From: Glossina fuscipes
Taxonomy: Eukaryota > Arthropoda > Insecta > Diptera > Glossinidae
Direction of reading: 5' to 3'
Length of the DNA: 64,000 nt
NCBI RefSeq assembly: GCF_014805625.2
Contig: NW_023998415.1
Span: forward strand, 48,890,461 to 48,954,460
Of this stretch, positions 38,047-51,741 are shown in pieces. The notes beneath the pieces were generated by a model. It had not been told where the DNA came from. It ran no database searches and saw only the letters and a program-made list of their open reading frames with translations. Within the stretch, counting starts at the first letter, position 1; each line of letters starts with the position of its first letter. The position numbers were made by a program, and so were the translations under genes.

Positions 38047-39424
38047 GGAAATCGTGAAAGATTCTGAGGAAGCCCCTTTTAACGTTTTCCAATTATCTAC
38101 TGACTTACTTCATGCATTTATAATGATGGTCTGTTACTACTTGCCTTGTCACTTTCCTTTAACTACAATTTTGATTTTCTATATATTTCAATGGTTGTAC
38201 GTATGTACGTTTGTACGTTTGTTAGCCATAAAAACGTGTTTTTCTAAACTAAAATATTTATTAATGAATGTCTCTTAAATCACACTTCAATGTGGTTAAA
38301 AAGAATTTCTTCTTCATCTCCCCTCTAATAAATCATGATTTTGCTTTGCTTCTTGCCATCCCCTTTGCATGCGAGCAAGCAAGACAAGTCAATTATCGAT
38401 CTGTCTTATGAATTGAAATTAGTTGGATCTGAAATCGATTACTAAGCTATCATAATTTTCCCTGTCAATCGAGACCCATTTTACTGACACCGTTCATAAA
38501 CAATAGTAAAATCAACAATTTTCCTATATATGTATTAGAAAATTAGAATAAAATTCGTTTCATATAGTCCACATATATAAAACTTAATTTCTTGTTTTAA
38601 CTATAACTCCTTATGCACGCGTATACGTTTACATATTTATGAACATGGCAAGTAAATAATATTTCCTCGGTATGTAATAAGTAAAGTATTGTTCATGGTA
38701 ACATTGCTTCTTAATCTTTCTCTCTCTTCATCCGTTCCTTCTCCGGCCGTCTTAAATCGTAATTGTCTTTAATTTAAGTACAGCGATAAATTGCCCAGAA
38801 TTTTTTATGCTGAAATAGTAAAATTATTCTGCTTGTCACCGATGCACATATATGTGGCAGACACTTGCTTTCCAACATTGCAGACGCAGCATATGGATTA
38901 CGTTGCTCATGATTATTATTATTATTATTATTATTATTATTGCTATCGCTACCTGCAGACGTACAGACATCAGACTGTGGAGTACTTTTCATATGTTGAC
39001 GCAGGCACTTAATCATCATCTTCCCTTTAATGAATGTTTTTATATAAATAAGGAAAACTTATTTACGAGAATATAACGTTTCGGTGTAATTTCTGTTTAA
39101 ATTGCGTTTCTTCGCTGACTTTGACGACTCGCTTAACGGGCTCAAATGCTTGCAAATAGTAGGAAAACATATATATAAAATCCAATACATTATATTTAAT
39201 GATTTCTTAATCTACTTGTGACCAGTTGTGCAGTTGGTTAAGCTTATACTACATTTGGCTTCAAAATACCAAAATTGAATTAAAGAGTGATAACCGTGTC
39301 GACCATCCAATCGCCCAAGTCTATGATTTGCAGTCAGCAAAAGGACCATTAATGTTAACAAACAAACGCAACTGATTTTTTCAAATAACTAATTTTGTAT
39401 TCCCTTTTAAAAATAGAGTAGACA
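38047..39424. other. no gene supported; (ATT)n at 38911-38941
   Basis: A trinucleotide ATT repeat of about ten units at 38911-38941 gives false poly-Ile, poly-Tyr and poly-Asn frames. The rest is AT-rich. Confidence 0.5.
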
Positions 39425-39665
39425 TCGACCGATTTAGAAGATTTTTCAATACCAATCTGCGTGCAAGAATTTCCAATGTGTTTGCCATATTTGAAGGCGA
39501 CAGCTGCATTGTTACGTCTAGGAGAATGTGTACAACAGACAGACATACTTAAATTTATTCAGAATTTGATGCTGATTAAGAATATATACACTTTGCGGAG
39601 TCTCTCAAGCTTCCGTGTGGGCGTTGCAAACGTTTCCACAAAATGGACATACAAAAATAACGTAA
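39425..39665 (-). mobile_element. well preserved DINE-1-like copy, minus strand
   Basis: The minus strand reads TTTTGTGGAAACGTTTGCAA, CGCCCACACGGAAGCTTGAG, AGACTCCGCAAAGTGTATAT, ATTCTTAATCAGCATCAAAT, TCTGAATAAATTTAAGTATG, then TCTGTCTGTTG. The core is almost identical in order to the copies at 3408 and 30480. Confidence 0.65.
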
Positions 39666-42182
39666 ATATCTTCCATATAATATAACATATATTTCCCATA
39701 AAATTCGATTTGCTCAAAAATCTTTACAACCTTTCTTTTTCGAAAGGTGTTAAACATTTAATTACTATCTTTACAAAGCACTATGGTTGAAACTCGTTTC
39801 AAACACTTTTATTTCTCAATAGCATGTAAAGGTCGAGATACCCCTCAGTTGCAGCCAAAATCATTGTTAGTGTTGCTGAGTTGAAAAGAACAAGAAAAGT
39901 TATTTATGGCCAACATGATGATCATATATTGACCTTAACAACTTTAGTGTTAAAATTGGCTGACGAAAGAAATTATAGACAGACGCATTCAGGTGAACTT
40001 AAGCCGGTGTCACAACTTTTTGGAAAACGAAAACCAAATTGGAAAATGTTGAGGAAAGCTTAACAATTCCGACAATGATGTGAAGGATTTGCATGCGAGA
40101 ATTTCCTTCACAAAGTCACCAGCGATGGACAGCCGCCATCCTAATTGACAGAAATCTTCCAATTGAACATTTCATAAATACAAAATCCGTTCAATAGTAA
40201 AATGGGATTTCTTACAAGACGTCACCTATTGATAGCTGCTTTTTACTGACAATTTGTAGACTTGTGTAAGATTGCGATCTCTCTTACGACTTATATATAC
40301 AAAAATGGGAGTATATTTGTCGCATACGCGAATTTTCGTAAGTTTCTTCAATTTATAGTGCAAGTGTTTTAAAAAGTGTTTCAGTGTCCTTTGAAAAGTT
40401 TCTTGTTTCGCTCTTCGCTTTTGCGTAGGTGTTTCTCCGTAAATAATTGCAAATTTTTACATTAAAAGTGTTAGAGTTTCGTCCTTTATTGTACATTATT
40501 ATAGTTTTATTTACGCCATAATAGGCGTACAAAAAGCAATTTACTGAATTACTTTAACACTCACTCGCTGTACTTTAATCAACAATGAAAACGAAAATTT
40601 TTGTGATAATTCTCCCCTCTCCCACACGCTCTCTCTTTCACTCACGCTCTAGCTTTTTCCCGCCGACCAATTTTCCCCCGAGGTTTTTTCTGTGCAAAAC
40701 CATTGATGACCTTAATGAACAGCAAAAATGCAATTACAGCCAAAACTAGTTGGCATCGGGAGTTGTTTAAGCATAAAAATTTCGTTAATTCGGTTTTGAT
40801 TTCCAGTTTATTGCTGTTGTTATTGTAAAATACATAGGAATAAAGAGCCATGCATTGCGTTTTAGATTCATTTTAACCTATTACATATGATATATGTTTG
40901 TGTAGCACGTAACACCTTAAAAAGGGCTAAACAACTTAATAATGCAAAGAAAAAAAAAAAAAAAAAAAAAAAAAAAGTTAATACATGAATGAATTTAAAT
41001 AAAGTATTTCTAGTTACTTTTCTCTTCGCTATTACTTCCTTTAATTAATTACCGCATATCACTAAATACCAAGTCAGCTGCTCTATATGAATTTAGTTAA
41101 AGAAAAAACACAAAAAAAAAATAAGTTTAACACGAGCTTACAAATTTACTTCGTATACATACCTAGAAATATAACGAATTAAAATTTCCATTACCCTGTA
41201 ATTATTACGTTCAAGTACTCGTTTGTTGCTTTGACGTAGAAAGTTTTTTTAGTTTTAAATAAAACTTTATATTCTGTGTTTAACATAACCCTAGCTCTTC
41301 CTATCGTGCATTTTCTTAATTGTTATTCAAGGGCTGCTCTATCACGCCTAGCTGCTGATTTCATCTTAAAGATACGCCAGTAATGATATGTTCCGAGCAT
41401 ATTCTATATCTAATATCATATGTCAAAGCTTAAGTACTTACTTGTATGAATAAGTGTGTGCTCTGCGTGTAATTGTTTGATGCTGTTAAGCAATTTCTCT
41501 GCTGCTAGAAATTTTAGATAAATATTTTTAGTTATAGTGAGTGTAAAAAGATAACCTAATATATTATATACATATAATATATATATATATATAATATATA
41601 TGTATGTATGTATGTATGTATAGTTGTAAATACACTACTCAAATTAACGTATATAAACTTAGTCATACCACTAGCAGAAGCTGATGACCTTTCAAAGTGC
41701 GGAGTCCCTATGAAATGCACGAAATGAATTTGAGTCTGTCTAGCTACATGCCTCCGCCTAATCATTGTCTATTACTAGAAATTTTTCATTAACAAAAATT
41801 AAGACGAGAGATGGCGCCAGGATGATATTTTTAGTTGTTATTTCCCAAGCGTGGAAAGGGATCCGATACATTTGGAATATTTCAAACGTGTTTATTAGTA
41901 CGAAGTTTGAGAATCGTTGCTATTTACAGCCAGAGATCAAGAGTGAGAGTATACGCGGGAACTATTTATCTGCACTAACTTATTACAATTGCGTTGTCAT
42001 CATACGGTATATGTAAGTCATCTACAGGAGAGCTTGTTATAAAAAAATTTCTTTCTATTCAAAGGATTCTATAACACAATTTAGAATTTCACAAGTCCGC
42101 CAACGCCTTTCTCTCTCCCTTTAACGCTTCTCTTACATCAGATGTCATCTCAAATCATATATGTGTTTTGGTAATAAAAATC
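39666..42182. other. no gene supported; simple repeats at 40950 and 41568
   Basis: Poly(A) at 40950-40976 and a TA/(TATG)n tract at 41568-41624. Plus-strand 39881-40063 is an open frame (KRTRKVIYGQHDDHILTLTT onward) that reads like protein, but I cannot place it in a family. Confidence 0.4.
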
Positions 42183-42692
42183 CTAACAGATGCGCCAAAT
42201 TTTTTGCTCGGATTGGATTGCCCGTACCGGATTGCCCTTGCCTTGACCGACTTGCATACAACATAGATCTTTATTGATCGGCTGACACGTCCTAATGTGA
42301 TAAAACATTTCGCAATATTTTGATGTTGGCTCCAAGTGGTCCAAGTGATTGTTGGGTAATGTTTTCGGTTTAAAACGGAGATAACCTTCCGACTTTCCGG
42401 GTTTGTAATGAATGCCGATTTCATGGATGAATCGCTTGCCATTTTCAAGCCTAGTATGCGTAACATAAGCAGAAATACGATTTGATTTTGCTGCCAAAGC
42501 GACTCAGTCTCGGAATCGGCTGTGGACGGTACGGCTGGACCAACCTTTGAACTTTGACGCGTCAGTTTCACAAAATAAATCCACTCTCGTTCTTAGTAAC
42601 GACTCGATGTAAAGAAAATTTTTCTTTAGACTTTTCGAGCGAAAACTGAATGCCTTATGGGAGTGCCTCGTAGTTGGCACAAACTTTGACAT
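42183..42692 (-). pseudogene. unrecognised coding-like region, single internal stop
   Basis: One minus frame runs from ATG at 42692 to TAG at 42183 with a single TGA at 42504-42506, about 170 codons in all. It contains RTRVDLFCETDASKFKGWSS, then after the stop RISAYVTHTRLENGKRFIHE and IGIHYKPGKSEGYLRFKPKT. The TDAS tetrapeptide recalls the first catalytic Asp of LTR-retrotransposon RNase H, but the expected residues after it are absent. A second frame is also open at 42571-42155. Composition is clearly less AT-rich than the flanks. Likely a decayed transposon or gene. Confidence 0.25.
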
Positions 42693-45262
42693 TTTTAGCG
42701 TTAGAAGAAGACCTTTTTCGTTGCCATGTATGGTGATAGTGCGATAGTGCGGCTATTGCGGTCAAATATCCAAGCTATTAAGAGAAAAGAACATACAATA
42801 TCAGACAAGTCCTCTACTTTTGATGCCAGCCGTCTGTTCATTTCATAGTTCTATGTCGGATGCACACTTGTATTCGCGGAAGATTTTTGTATTATCGAAA
42901 CAATACAAGCTTGTTCTTTATGCTCTATCTCGTGTATGTAGTCCATTAGCTTAGAGGAAAACGAGAAAAACTTTACGGATGAGGAGTGATGAGATAAGCG
43001 AAGGTGTACTCAGTTACTCTAAAATTAAATCTTTTCATTACCTAATAATATTATGTTGTTAAAATAATCCTTTTTCCTGGACCAATAACTGATAGAATTT
43101 TCAAAATTTTCAATTTATTATACATTATTTGAGTTCATCGTTCGCTATAAACAAACTGGCTCAGATAGCATTATTTACAGAGTTTAATCTTGTTAAATTC
43201 CCAAAAAAAATTTTGAGGTAACGATAACGTACGCAACCATTACGTCTTTGCGTAACTTTTGAGAGATTTTATAACGAGTGTCGCTGGCATTTACTTTTTC
43301 ACCGACACATTTGCCTCAAATATATATTGTGTCGCATAATAAGAGAAACGGGCCCAATGCAATGAAAGAAAAGCATGTACTTCGTATTTGATTTTCTTAT
43401 CCTCGAAATGGAAAACTCGCGGTTTAAACTCGTGAAATGCCAGATCTTGTGCGCAGGCGCAGCACCATAAGTCAAGGTATTTGTTACGACTGGTTTGGCG
43501 TGCTTTGTTGTAAAAACACTGTCTCTAATTGATGGCCTGCCAGTCACTTGCCGTGTCCGTCAATCAAAAACCGAATTAATTTCGATAAGCATTTGACGAC
43601 TACCGGGATTGACATCTGTCTGAAGATTGATTAAAAGACTGCAGCACTAGATTTTTCGTTTGAAAATTCGCAAAGTTTTTAGGCAATGTTTTAAAATGGC
43701 CCTAATAGAATTAGGCAACTAGGGATAGGCAAAAGAAGAAAACTGCAACTAAAGGCCTTGGATGAAGTGTGTTCGCTTTAGAGCTAACTGTGATACTCAC
43801 ATTAGTGATAACTGGCAGCTTAAGCCATCATATCAAAAAAGTGAAATCTTTTTTTTTAAGTGGTCATGTCGGTCAGTCGTTTATAAGCTATGCGCTGACG
43901 TTGAAATAAATTTTGTTGTTTATCGGATCTTAAATCATTAACCCTTATAGGCTAGACATTATTTTGTTCTGTGAACTGTGGCACTGTGGCATTTATATAT
44001 AAAACTTCAGAGCTCAAATCCTCAAAGTCGGCCGGCGACCGTCAATCAAAAAACGTATATGCAACGTTTCATTTCTCTCAGTTCAGGGGATGCGAGTATT
44101 TCGGCAACTGTTAACGGATGGAACGGATGAAATGGAAAGTCGGATGAGATCAAAACTAATTCCGAGTCGTGTGTTGATCAGGAATGTGTGAACCTTGTTA
44201 TGCATGTCGCTGGTTGTTAGAAAGAGAAATAACATATGTATCTGTTATGAAGCTTTTCTTTGATAACACGTTTGCCAAAAACAGGCATAGTCGACTTACA
44301 ATATGTAACGAAAACATAAACAGCAACAAACTAATACATATATATTTAGGCAGAGCCAACTAAGAGATGCAATCCCTCAACTGTCTCCACCACATTAAAC
44401 TACCTATTTTCTGCAATCCTAATGCATTGGTTTGAGGTGAATTCGCAATAAGTCGTATTAAACTTTCATATTTTTGTGTGTTTTTTTTATTTATTTTTTT
44501 TTTTGTTTTTTTAATTTGTTTCGCTGAACTCCAGCAGGCACAGGCAAGAGTACAAAATTTTTTTTTAGGGAAGGATAGCTATCGTTAACTGCATGTACAA
44601 CTAATATTGATCTTTTCAAAATTTTTAATAAAACGCCAGTAAAAACGTCCCCGTATTACTGGTGAAAAGCAAACTTTACAGATTTTCAAGTGCGCAAAAG
44701 GAAAGATATGCACTATTTGTAAAGAATGTTTAGCAAATACAAGTTATGAAATATATTCGAGTATTACAGCATGTAATAATAACAAAACGTAAATCACAAT
44801 TCAATAACTGTGCATAAGCGGCGGATTAATGTCGACACACCGCACACATTTCGTACCAAAAGAATTTATTGAAAAATCAGCAGAAAAAGAAGAAAAACAA
44901 AAATAAAAAAAATAATACAAAAAAAAAAAAAAAGAAAGAAAGAAAAAAAAGAAACGTAACGAGTAAACAATAGATTTTTGCCATTGTATCAAACCGATTA
45001 AGCACCGCACTACATGCTTAAACAATTGCATTCGCACAAATGTACGTGTAAACAAACAGACACATACAAGTTTTGTACACATGTGCATACATCCGCTTCA
45101 TATATAGTTGCGATGATTGCAGAACATCCATCGAATGCGCTCAGATATCTACGTACGTACATACGTAAATGGATAATTTGTAATTTAATCCATGTTGTTA
45201 AATAAAAACAATAAATTATAAACAATGACGTGAAAAGGGAAGCAAAAGTTTACATTTATTCG
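42693..45262. other. no gene supported
   Basis: A GC-richer zone at 43380-44200 contains a minus-strand open frame at 43547-43299 (MTGRPSIRDSVFTTKHAKPV onward) with no recognised family. A-rich tract at 44880-44955. Confidence 0.35.
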
Positions 45263-45290
45263 TATATATATATATATATATATATATATG
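45263..45290. repeat. (TA)n microsatellite
   Basis: Uninterrupted TA run of about 14 units. Confidence 0.9.
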
Positions 45291-48242
45291 CAAGCCATCG
45301 TATATTCTTTCAAGGCTACTCTAGCGTATTTGTTTCATATTGCGAACTTATATTCCTTTCATGTGCGTTCGGGTCATTGAGCCTTTTGCTAAATAAGTGG
45401 CAGAAATTAATGTGTGTTATTTTAAGGCTTATTTTTTTTTCCTTTTCCTTTTGTTGTTGTTGTTTTTTTTTTTAAAGCTCTCCCATTACCGCTTAGTGTA
45501 CTCCCAAAGCCTTCCGTATTTCTTTGCACAAACATTATAACTTGCAACGATAACTTTTCCATTTCTCAGTTGTGTATACATTTTTTGCTTTTTTTTTTTT
45601 CCATCTTTGCAAGCACGTGCTTTGGCGCCAAAAAAGAAAATGAGTTTTGTTTTCTTCTTTTTTTTTTTTTTTGTTTTGTCCCCAGCGACGATCTCTTGCG
45701 TAAAGTATTCCTATAGTGTTGTTCTTGAAATATTTCATGCTTGTTCAAGTCTAGTCGTTTTTCATTTACTACTGTTTAGCAAAGCCTTCTCTAAATCATT
45801 TCATAGCAATTTCAAAATTGTCGCACTTGTTGTAAACTTCTTTTGCGTGGTCGTCGTCAACATCGCTTTCAACATTGTCATCATTATCCAAGGACCAGTT
45901 AGCTATTCGAGAAATTATATTTGTTTGCACGACTGCTTAAAACGAAACTGAAGCTAAAGAAAGGCCAAAACTTAGTTTACGGGGGAAATGAAGAAGCCTT
46001 GCGTGGCTGGGAGGAGGGGACGAGGATTGTGTGAAGGTTTATCTTTTCCACGTCCTTTTCATCTAAATCATGTAAAATGTAAGCCAAAACGTTCATGTGC
46101 TTGTCATAATGATATCTCAAAGTTTATTGCCTTTTTTTTTTTTTTTTGACAGTTTTCAGTTAGAAATACGTGTCCTTGAAATAATCTTTGGCAACATCAC
46201 TGTGTGCATTTGAAGAAGATTTAAAGCTCAAAATGTATGGAACTATGCTTGGCCAATTTCTGGAAATCCCAAAAAAAAAAAAAAAACGTTTCACTTTAAA
46301 TGTGAAATTTTCTTTTTTTTTAAATTGCCGGAATATACCTAAAAGTAGGCCGCACAAAATGATTTAATCAAAAAGGTGACATCATAGTTGAATAAGTTGC
46401 ATTAGTGCATGCATCTCAAATCGCAGAGAAAACAAATGAAAGGAAAACAAGGTAACGTGTCCTCTGAAAGTTGTCACACCTCAGTTTTGAAAATCTGCAA
46501 ACATAATACTTAGATACCTTAAGACTTGCGCATTCATATATAATGTATTACTTAAAAAAAACTTTTTTTTTTTTTCTTTGATTGAGATTTCTTTAAGGAG
46601 ACATTCCTTCCTTCCTTATCCTTCAAGTAATAATGTTATTCACTAAATGTATGCTCCATAACTATTTAAGAATAATGAGATTGACTTAGTTTTAGTGAGA
46701 AGAACTTCTTTACACGGCTCGGAAACTCAAACTGCTGAGTGCGCCTTTTGATAATGCAATGATAATTTATGCCTTTGGCACGTCGCCAAACTCTTCAATA
46801 ATCGAATTTCGGTAAGGAAATCGTGCATGGAATCAAATTGTAAATAAATTAATTGTAAATAAATTAAATTAATTTCATTGAAATTTTATTAATTTAATGG
46901 TCCTTCCTGGAAACTATGCTTTTAAAGCTGAGCGCATCTCCACTGTTTCAATTGTTGGCCGCAATAACAAATTGTTTTTACGGGAGTAGGATTTGTTTGA
47001 TTGGCTAAACTAATGGCCGATTTTTGACAGATTTTTTTTCAAAAATAAAAAATTTGTACTTAATATGAATATTTTCGAAAAATGTTTCATTCTACACTAG
47101 ATAGTAAGTGCTATTGCAATAGTTCTTTTGCAGGGAGTATTTTTCAACGTGAAAGATTATGATCGAGAATGTGCGATGAAAGAAAATGATTTCTGTTGAG
47201 GAAACGTTGCTGTTCTGTTCATCCGTTCTCTTCATTAAAAAATTATTAATACAGTTTATGATACCAACTATGTACACATATTTCTACAAAGGTACGTTTA
47301 CTTTATCTATTTATTTATAAGAAGAATAGATCCTGAAGATCGGGATTGGGCAAATTTAACAAATAAGTGTGATATAAATATGGAGGCGTCCACAATAAGC
47401 AAGTTGCTGGGTCATCATAAGAGAAGAAAAAAACTACATTTTGGGATTAGCGCCTATAACCAACTGTTACTGTCGAGATGTATCCGCAAATTCTTTACAT
47501 ACGTCAGAATGCATTTAAGATAATTATTTCTAGGTATACTAACTATGTATCTAATCTAATCTAGTCTAACGTTTGGTGTAAAAAGATTCATTCAAGGAAA
47601 AGTGTTCATCAAGCTCGGAAAGCAAACGCTGTTTGCAAAAAAGATGATCAAAAGTGGTCTGTGAAGTTTTCTAGCCAAACTTTTATAATAGAGAGTATCC
47701 TCGCCTGTTGCAAGACATTTTGCATTTACATCACAACTCATTATTTATGCAGAGACGAGACGTAATCAGTTTAATTGCATAACATTACGAACGATTCGTT
47801 TTTATTGCGGCTTAGTTGTCTAACACTTTGGAAGAATAATCTTTCTATGATTTAATGGTTGGATCTCATAAAGTTTGAGTTAGTTACAGTTATAGCCCGT
47901 ATATAACTCAATTTAATTTAGTCAAAATTCTAAAATTGTATATATATATATTTTTTAATTCATTTCAAATTCAGTCTGAAGCAATTTAAATTTCTCGCAG
48001 ATTTCAAAAGCATTTTTAAGAAGAGATGCTTTTCTTTTCTTTTTTTTTTTTTTTTTTTTTGATAATAACAAGTAAATCATGTACTTAATCAGCATACAAT
48101 ATTAAGTCCACTTGCATTTTACAGTTTTGAGGTTCAATTACCTGTTCGTGTTCACATTTTATACTGTCGGTTCAGTTTTCTGCTTTTCTATCCGTTATTT
48201 TTTTTTTAGTGAATATTTATTGCTAAGCAGAGAAAAGCTTAA
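45291..48242. other. no gene supported
   Basis: T-rich runs at 45457-45473, 45590-45600, 45657-45672 and 48036-48060. A direct duplication of ATTGTAAATAAATTA occurs near 46839-46870. A plus-strand frame without ATG near 47310-47523 reads like protein (IDPEDRDWANLTNKCDINME) but is unrecognised. Confidence 0.35.
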
Positions 48243-48248
48243 CCAAAA

Positions 48249-48254
48249 GAAGAG

Positions 48255-48290
<36 letters not shown>

Positions 48291-48305
48291 GAGAAGAAGA
48301 AAGAA
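48249..48305. repeat. poly(A) then GAGAA/GAAGA purine tract
   Basis: About 31 consecutive A followed by GAGAAGAGAAGAAGAAAG. A second purine-only tract of the same design as 37960-38046. Confidence 0.9.
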
Positions 48306-48943
48306 AAATCACAAATAGTTTTTCGCACAATGTATCCCAATGCATAAAGTGGAAATTTTTCGGAATATTGTAAAAATATAGTAGAGCTTGAACGGGCAGA
48401 AACGTGAACCAAAACATTGAAAAACACTTACTTATATGGAAACAAGAACAGGAGGTATCTGATGTGGGTTATATGATATTTAAGCAATTTGAGCTTTAGA
48501 CAATGGGTGCGTTTTTCTTGTTTTTTATTTTTTATTTTTATTATATCTACAATTTAAGGTATGTATGTATATCTGCATATGTGAACATTTCCTATGGATG
48601 TAGGTGCGCAAGTTAAAAACCAGCAGGGTTCATATTAACCAAAGTCAAAATAAAAATTAACTTTTTTTCTGTGGTGCAAAAAAAACAACATATACCTGCG
48701 CACATAAAGAGTTTCCCTTTGATTACTATTACTTGGTATATATATGTACATATATTTTATGAAAACACAATTTGCTGTATAACACAGTAAAAGGTGAACA
48801 TTAGTAATCATACCCAGCAACGACTCATTATATGATTGTGACTCACTGCCTTTTTAAACAATTGCAGTCTTACATGTCTGTCTGCGTTTTTGTTTGTGTT
48901 TATGTTTATACACACATATATATAAATACATAAATACACAAAT

Positions 48944-48966
48944 TTGTGTGTGTGTGTGTGTGTATG
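48944..48966. repeat. (GT)n microsatellite
   Basis: GT run of about 11 units. Confidence 0.9.
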
Positions 48967-49131
48967 TGCGTATATATATTTTTATATAATGAGTAATTTC
49001 ATGTATAGATGTTCAAAGTTAACCTTCCTTGTAAAATGTTAACAAGTACATGGGAAAATATTAGTTAAACCTCAGGTTTTACTAAAAGGTACAAAAAACC
49101 AAAGAACGAATGGCACAGGTAGAGACACGAA

Positions 49132-49182
49132 GGGAGCGGGCCGTGGGAAGGGGGGTGGAAGGTGGAAGGGGGGGTGGGGGGC
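49132..49182 (+). repeat. G-rich tract, potential G-quadruplex
   Basis: In about 50 bases there are GGG, GGG, GGG, GGGGGG, GGGGGGG and GGGGGG blocks separated by one to nine bases. Such spacing can fold as a G-quadruplex. It stands out sharply because the surrounding kilobase is AT-rich. Confidence 0.85.
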
Positions 49183-50216
49183 GCATAAGAGAATAATACA
49201 AGTGTAATGACTGTTTTTGTTTCTTTTTTCTTACCTTGTTATTTAGAATGTGCAGTTGCTAGATGAAGCAGTGTTTCCCAAATTTAAGGGACATAAAAAT
49301 CATTGCTTGATCTTTACACATATCACCGAAATGACTTTAATCTGTAATTCTTATAATCCGACAAATAGCATAGAAGACGCTTTATTCACTTCCGCTCTTC
49401 ACTCTTTGCTAGTTTTCCAATAATGGTACAAACATTCAACTTCTGACCAAAGAGCGTAAATGAGTTGTTATTTAGACTTCCTCACGTTTCTTAATTTTAT
49501 TTCGTCAAGTTTATCATTGTTTTTGTTCTTATTTTCCTTTTTTTTTTTTTTTTTTTTTTGTTTATGGATACCAAAAATATGTCCATGCAAACCGGTTTAG
49601 GAAATCACGACCTAGGCAGCCACAAAGCAGGGGTGGTATGTGCGATTCTTGTGTGTATGCTTGCCACCTCAATTTGCTATTATTGTAACAAATTGTAATA
49701 CATTCGTACATATGTACGTACGTATGATGATCTGCTAACCCCAAGCAAGAGTGCAACATGGTCGTTAAACACTTATTCTATGCAATAGCAATAATACATA
49801 CGTACGGGGTTTTAAACAAATGTAATTTATGTTGAGTTGCAGAGCAATACGACGTTGACTGGGCTCTTATTTTATTACTACGTTTTCGAGATTTTGCACG
49901 TATACATCTTTTCTTTTTTTTGTGTTGTGTTTTGTTTACGGGGAAGGAGGCATTGTGAGGCTCAGCTTGGCCGAGAACTTTACCCACTAAAACTCTCTCG
50001 AATATCTATCTACATTTTCCTCGCAAATGTTGTTAAGTGTTACGTCGGAAGAACCGTCTGAGCTTCAACTCAAACCTGTCTGTCATGTCGTACGTAAGAT
50101 TTCGTAATCGCTCGTCAGCAGATTGCCTTTTATCATTCTTTGCTTATAGATTAACTTAAAACCTCTGTCTCAATTGCAGTACATGTTCGGCAGACTTACT
50201 TTGTTCGCGGCAACTT
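49183..50216. other. no gene supported
   Basis: Poly(T) at 49541-49560 and an imperfect TACG/TATG patch near 49708-49730. No coding signal. Confidence 0.4.
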
Positions 50217-50515
50217 TTAACTTTTACAAACAGATTTCATTTTTTCTGTTATTGGTACTTTTGGCACTTCATTAAGTGTATCATATACCCCTGCCGTCTT
50301 GTGAGTGCTTAGATGTTGAGCGTAGTCAAGCAATTCTTCTAAATAGATGGCAGTGCATTTCAATGCGGCGGAATGAATACACTTTGCCTTAAAAATCTTT
50401 TCATAATTCCTAGACTTGGGGTTTTGTATGCTCCACCCCATACATTTAAAAGCACATCGGCAAATATACGCCCGGTTGATTGCGTCTCGCTTGTAAGCAC
50501 TTCTTCCTTACATTT
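50217..50515 (-). pseudogene. decayed coding region, tentatively MULE transposase
   Basis: The minus frame 50515-50363 is open for 51 codons and reads VLTSETQSTGRIFADVLLNV, WGGAYKTPSLGIMKRF, then SVFIPPH before TGA. A shifted frame continues to 50217 with YLEELLDYAQHLSTHK and VYDTLNEVPKVPITEK. The order NVW..., FIPPH..., ELLDY resembles the NVWRK, LAFVPP and LLDYFED blocks of MULE-type transposases that carry FLYWCH domains. It lies downstream, on the same strand, of the FLYWCH/MULE-like piece at 52264. The match is loose, and an unrelated pseudogene is possible. Confidence 0.28.
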
Positions 50516-51741
50516 TCAATTATTGTCTTCCACGAGTTCATTGGTTTGCGGTTTGGTCAATTACATCTTTTAATCAAAGCAGTATCACACGCTATGAAAA
50601 TGGCGCAAGCATAGACTTTCTTTTCATTAATACTTAGCTCATATTTGATTTACTTATCTACATATACATAATTTTATTACATATTGTTATTGTAAATAAA
50701 TAAATAGATTTTACTTAATTTAAAATCATATTGTATTCGAAAATATTTGTATTGTCGCTATTTTCCGAGGGTGACCGTAAACGGTAATATATGTGGTATT
50801 AGTTTATAAAACTTTAACTCTGCCATTTGAACATGCTGCCGTTAAACTTTACGCAATAGTATACTATGGTATGCGTAACATGCGAACACAGTTTTCAGAT
50901 GACATGAGTAGGTCAAGTCGCTTAATACAGAACTTGACCTCAATTCAATTGCGAGAAATTTTACTGTTCCTGCTTGATCCAAAAAGTAATTCTGCTGGCT
51001 CGTTACCTTTAATGAACAATAGATGCTAACGAACACCTAAAGAACTTTGTTGTAAATCAGGGGAACCACGAACATCGGCACAACATTCGACATTTAACTG
51101 GATGTGGTGAATTAAGCTTTGTTCAAGCTAAATGTTTAAAAAATATTTATCCAATAATAAGTGAAAACGGGAGCGAAAAACGTAGACAATAGTCGGGATG
51201 CCGAAATTTCTCAGCATAAGTATGTTCCATCTCATATAGTAAAGCATGTGCGCGAAACGCCGATTGCATTGACTTGGAATGCGCTATATAGGTATATTTA
51301 TCAGATACTGTGACTTCTGACTTAGGCTAGTTTCAATTAGTGGCCAGACATCGTTGCACTTACTGCTCAGAGTTCATATTTCACTTACCAAAAAGGACAA
51401 GTAATTCATAGCGATATACCGGGGAGTGAATGAAATGACACAGCATTTTGTTGCGTGTTAATCTTGGTGAACGACCAACAGAAGTTAATCCAACTTGCCA
51501 ACATACATAAGAAAGTTGAAAGTCTGCAAATAAAGACGGAGTACATCTGGCATTCAATGACAGAATTTTCTTCATTTATTTCCCATTCTACGCGGGAGAT
51601 TAGCAATTCCCATTCCTCCCAAATTCCTTCACCATAGCTCATAACTGAGCTAGGTGTTCACGTCAGTAGAATAACGCTTTACAATTCTATTGATCCTAAA
51701 TAAGAACATGCCGCTATTATCGGTGCAGTTGCCTTTGTTTT
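50516..51741. other. no supported gene between transposon fossils
   Basis: Open segments on both strands (for example minus 51642-51406 and plus 50793-51029) show no motif. If the 50.2 and 52.3 kb pieces belong to one element, this is inserted or decayed sequence. Confidence 0.3.

Noticed and set aside
38774..39076. Poly-Asn, poly-Tyr and poly-Ile frames
   Set aside because: Produced by the (ATT)n microsatellite at 38911-38941 read in different frames.
43557..44052. Identical 14-mer CCGTCAATCAAAAA at 43557 and 44039, as possible element ends
   Set aside because: Several 14-base matches are expected by chance in 64 kb, and the flanks do not extend the match.
48112..48427. Lysine-rich and phenylalanine-rich frames on both strands
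   Set aside because: Produced by the poly(A)/purine tract at 48249-48305.
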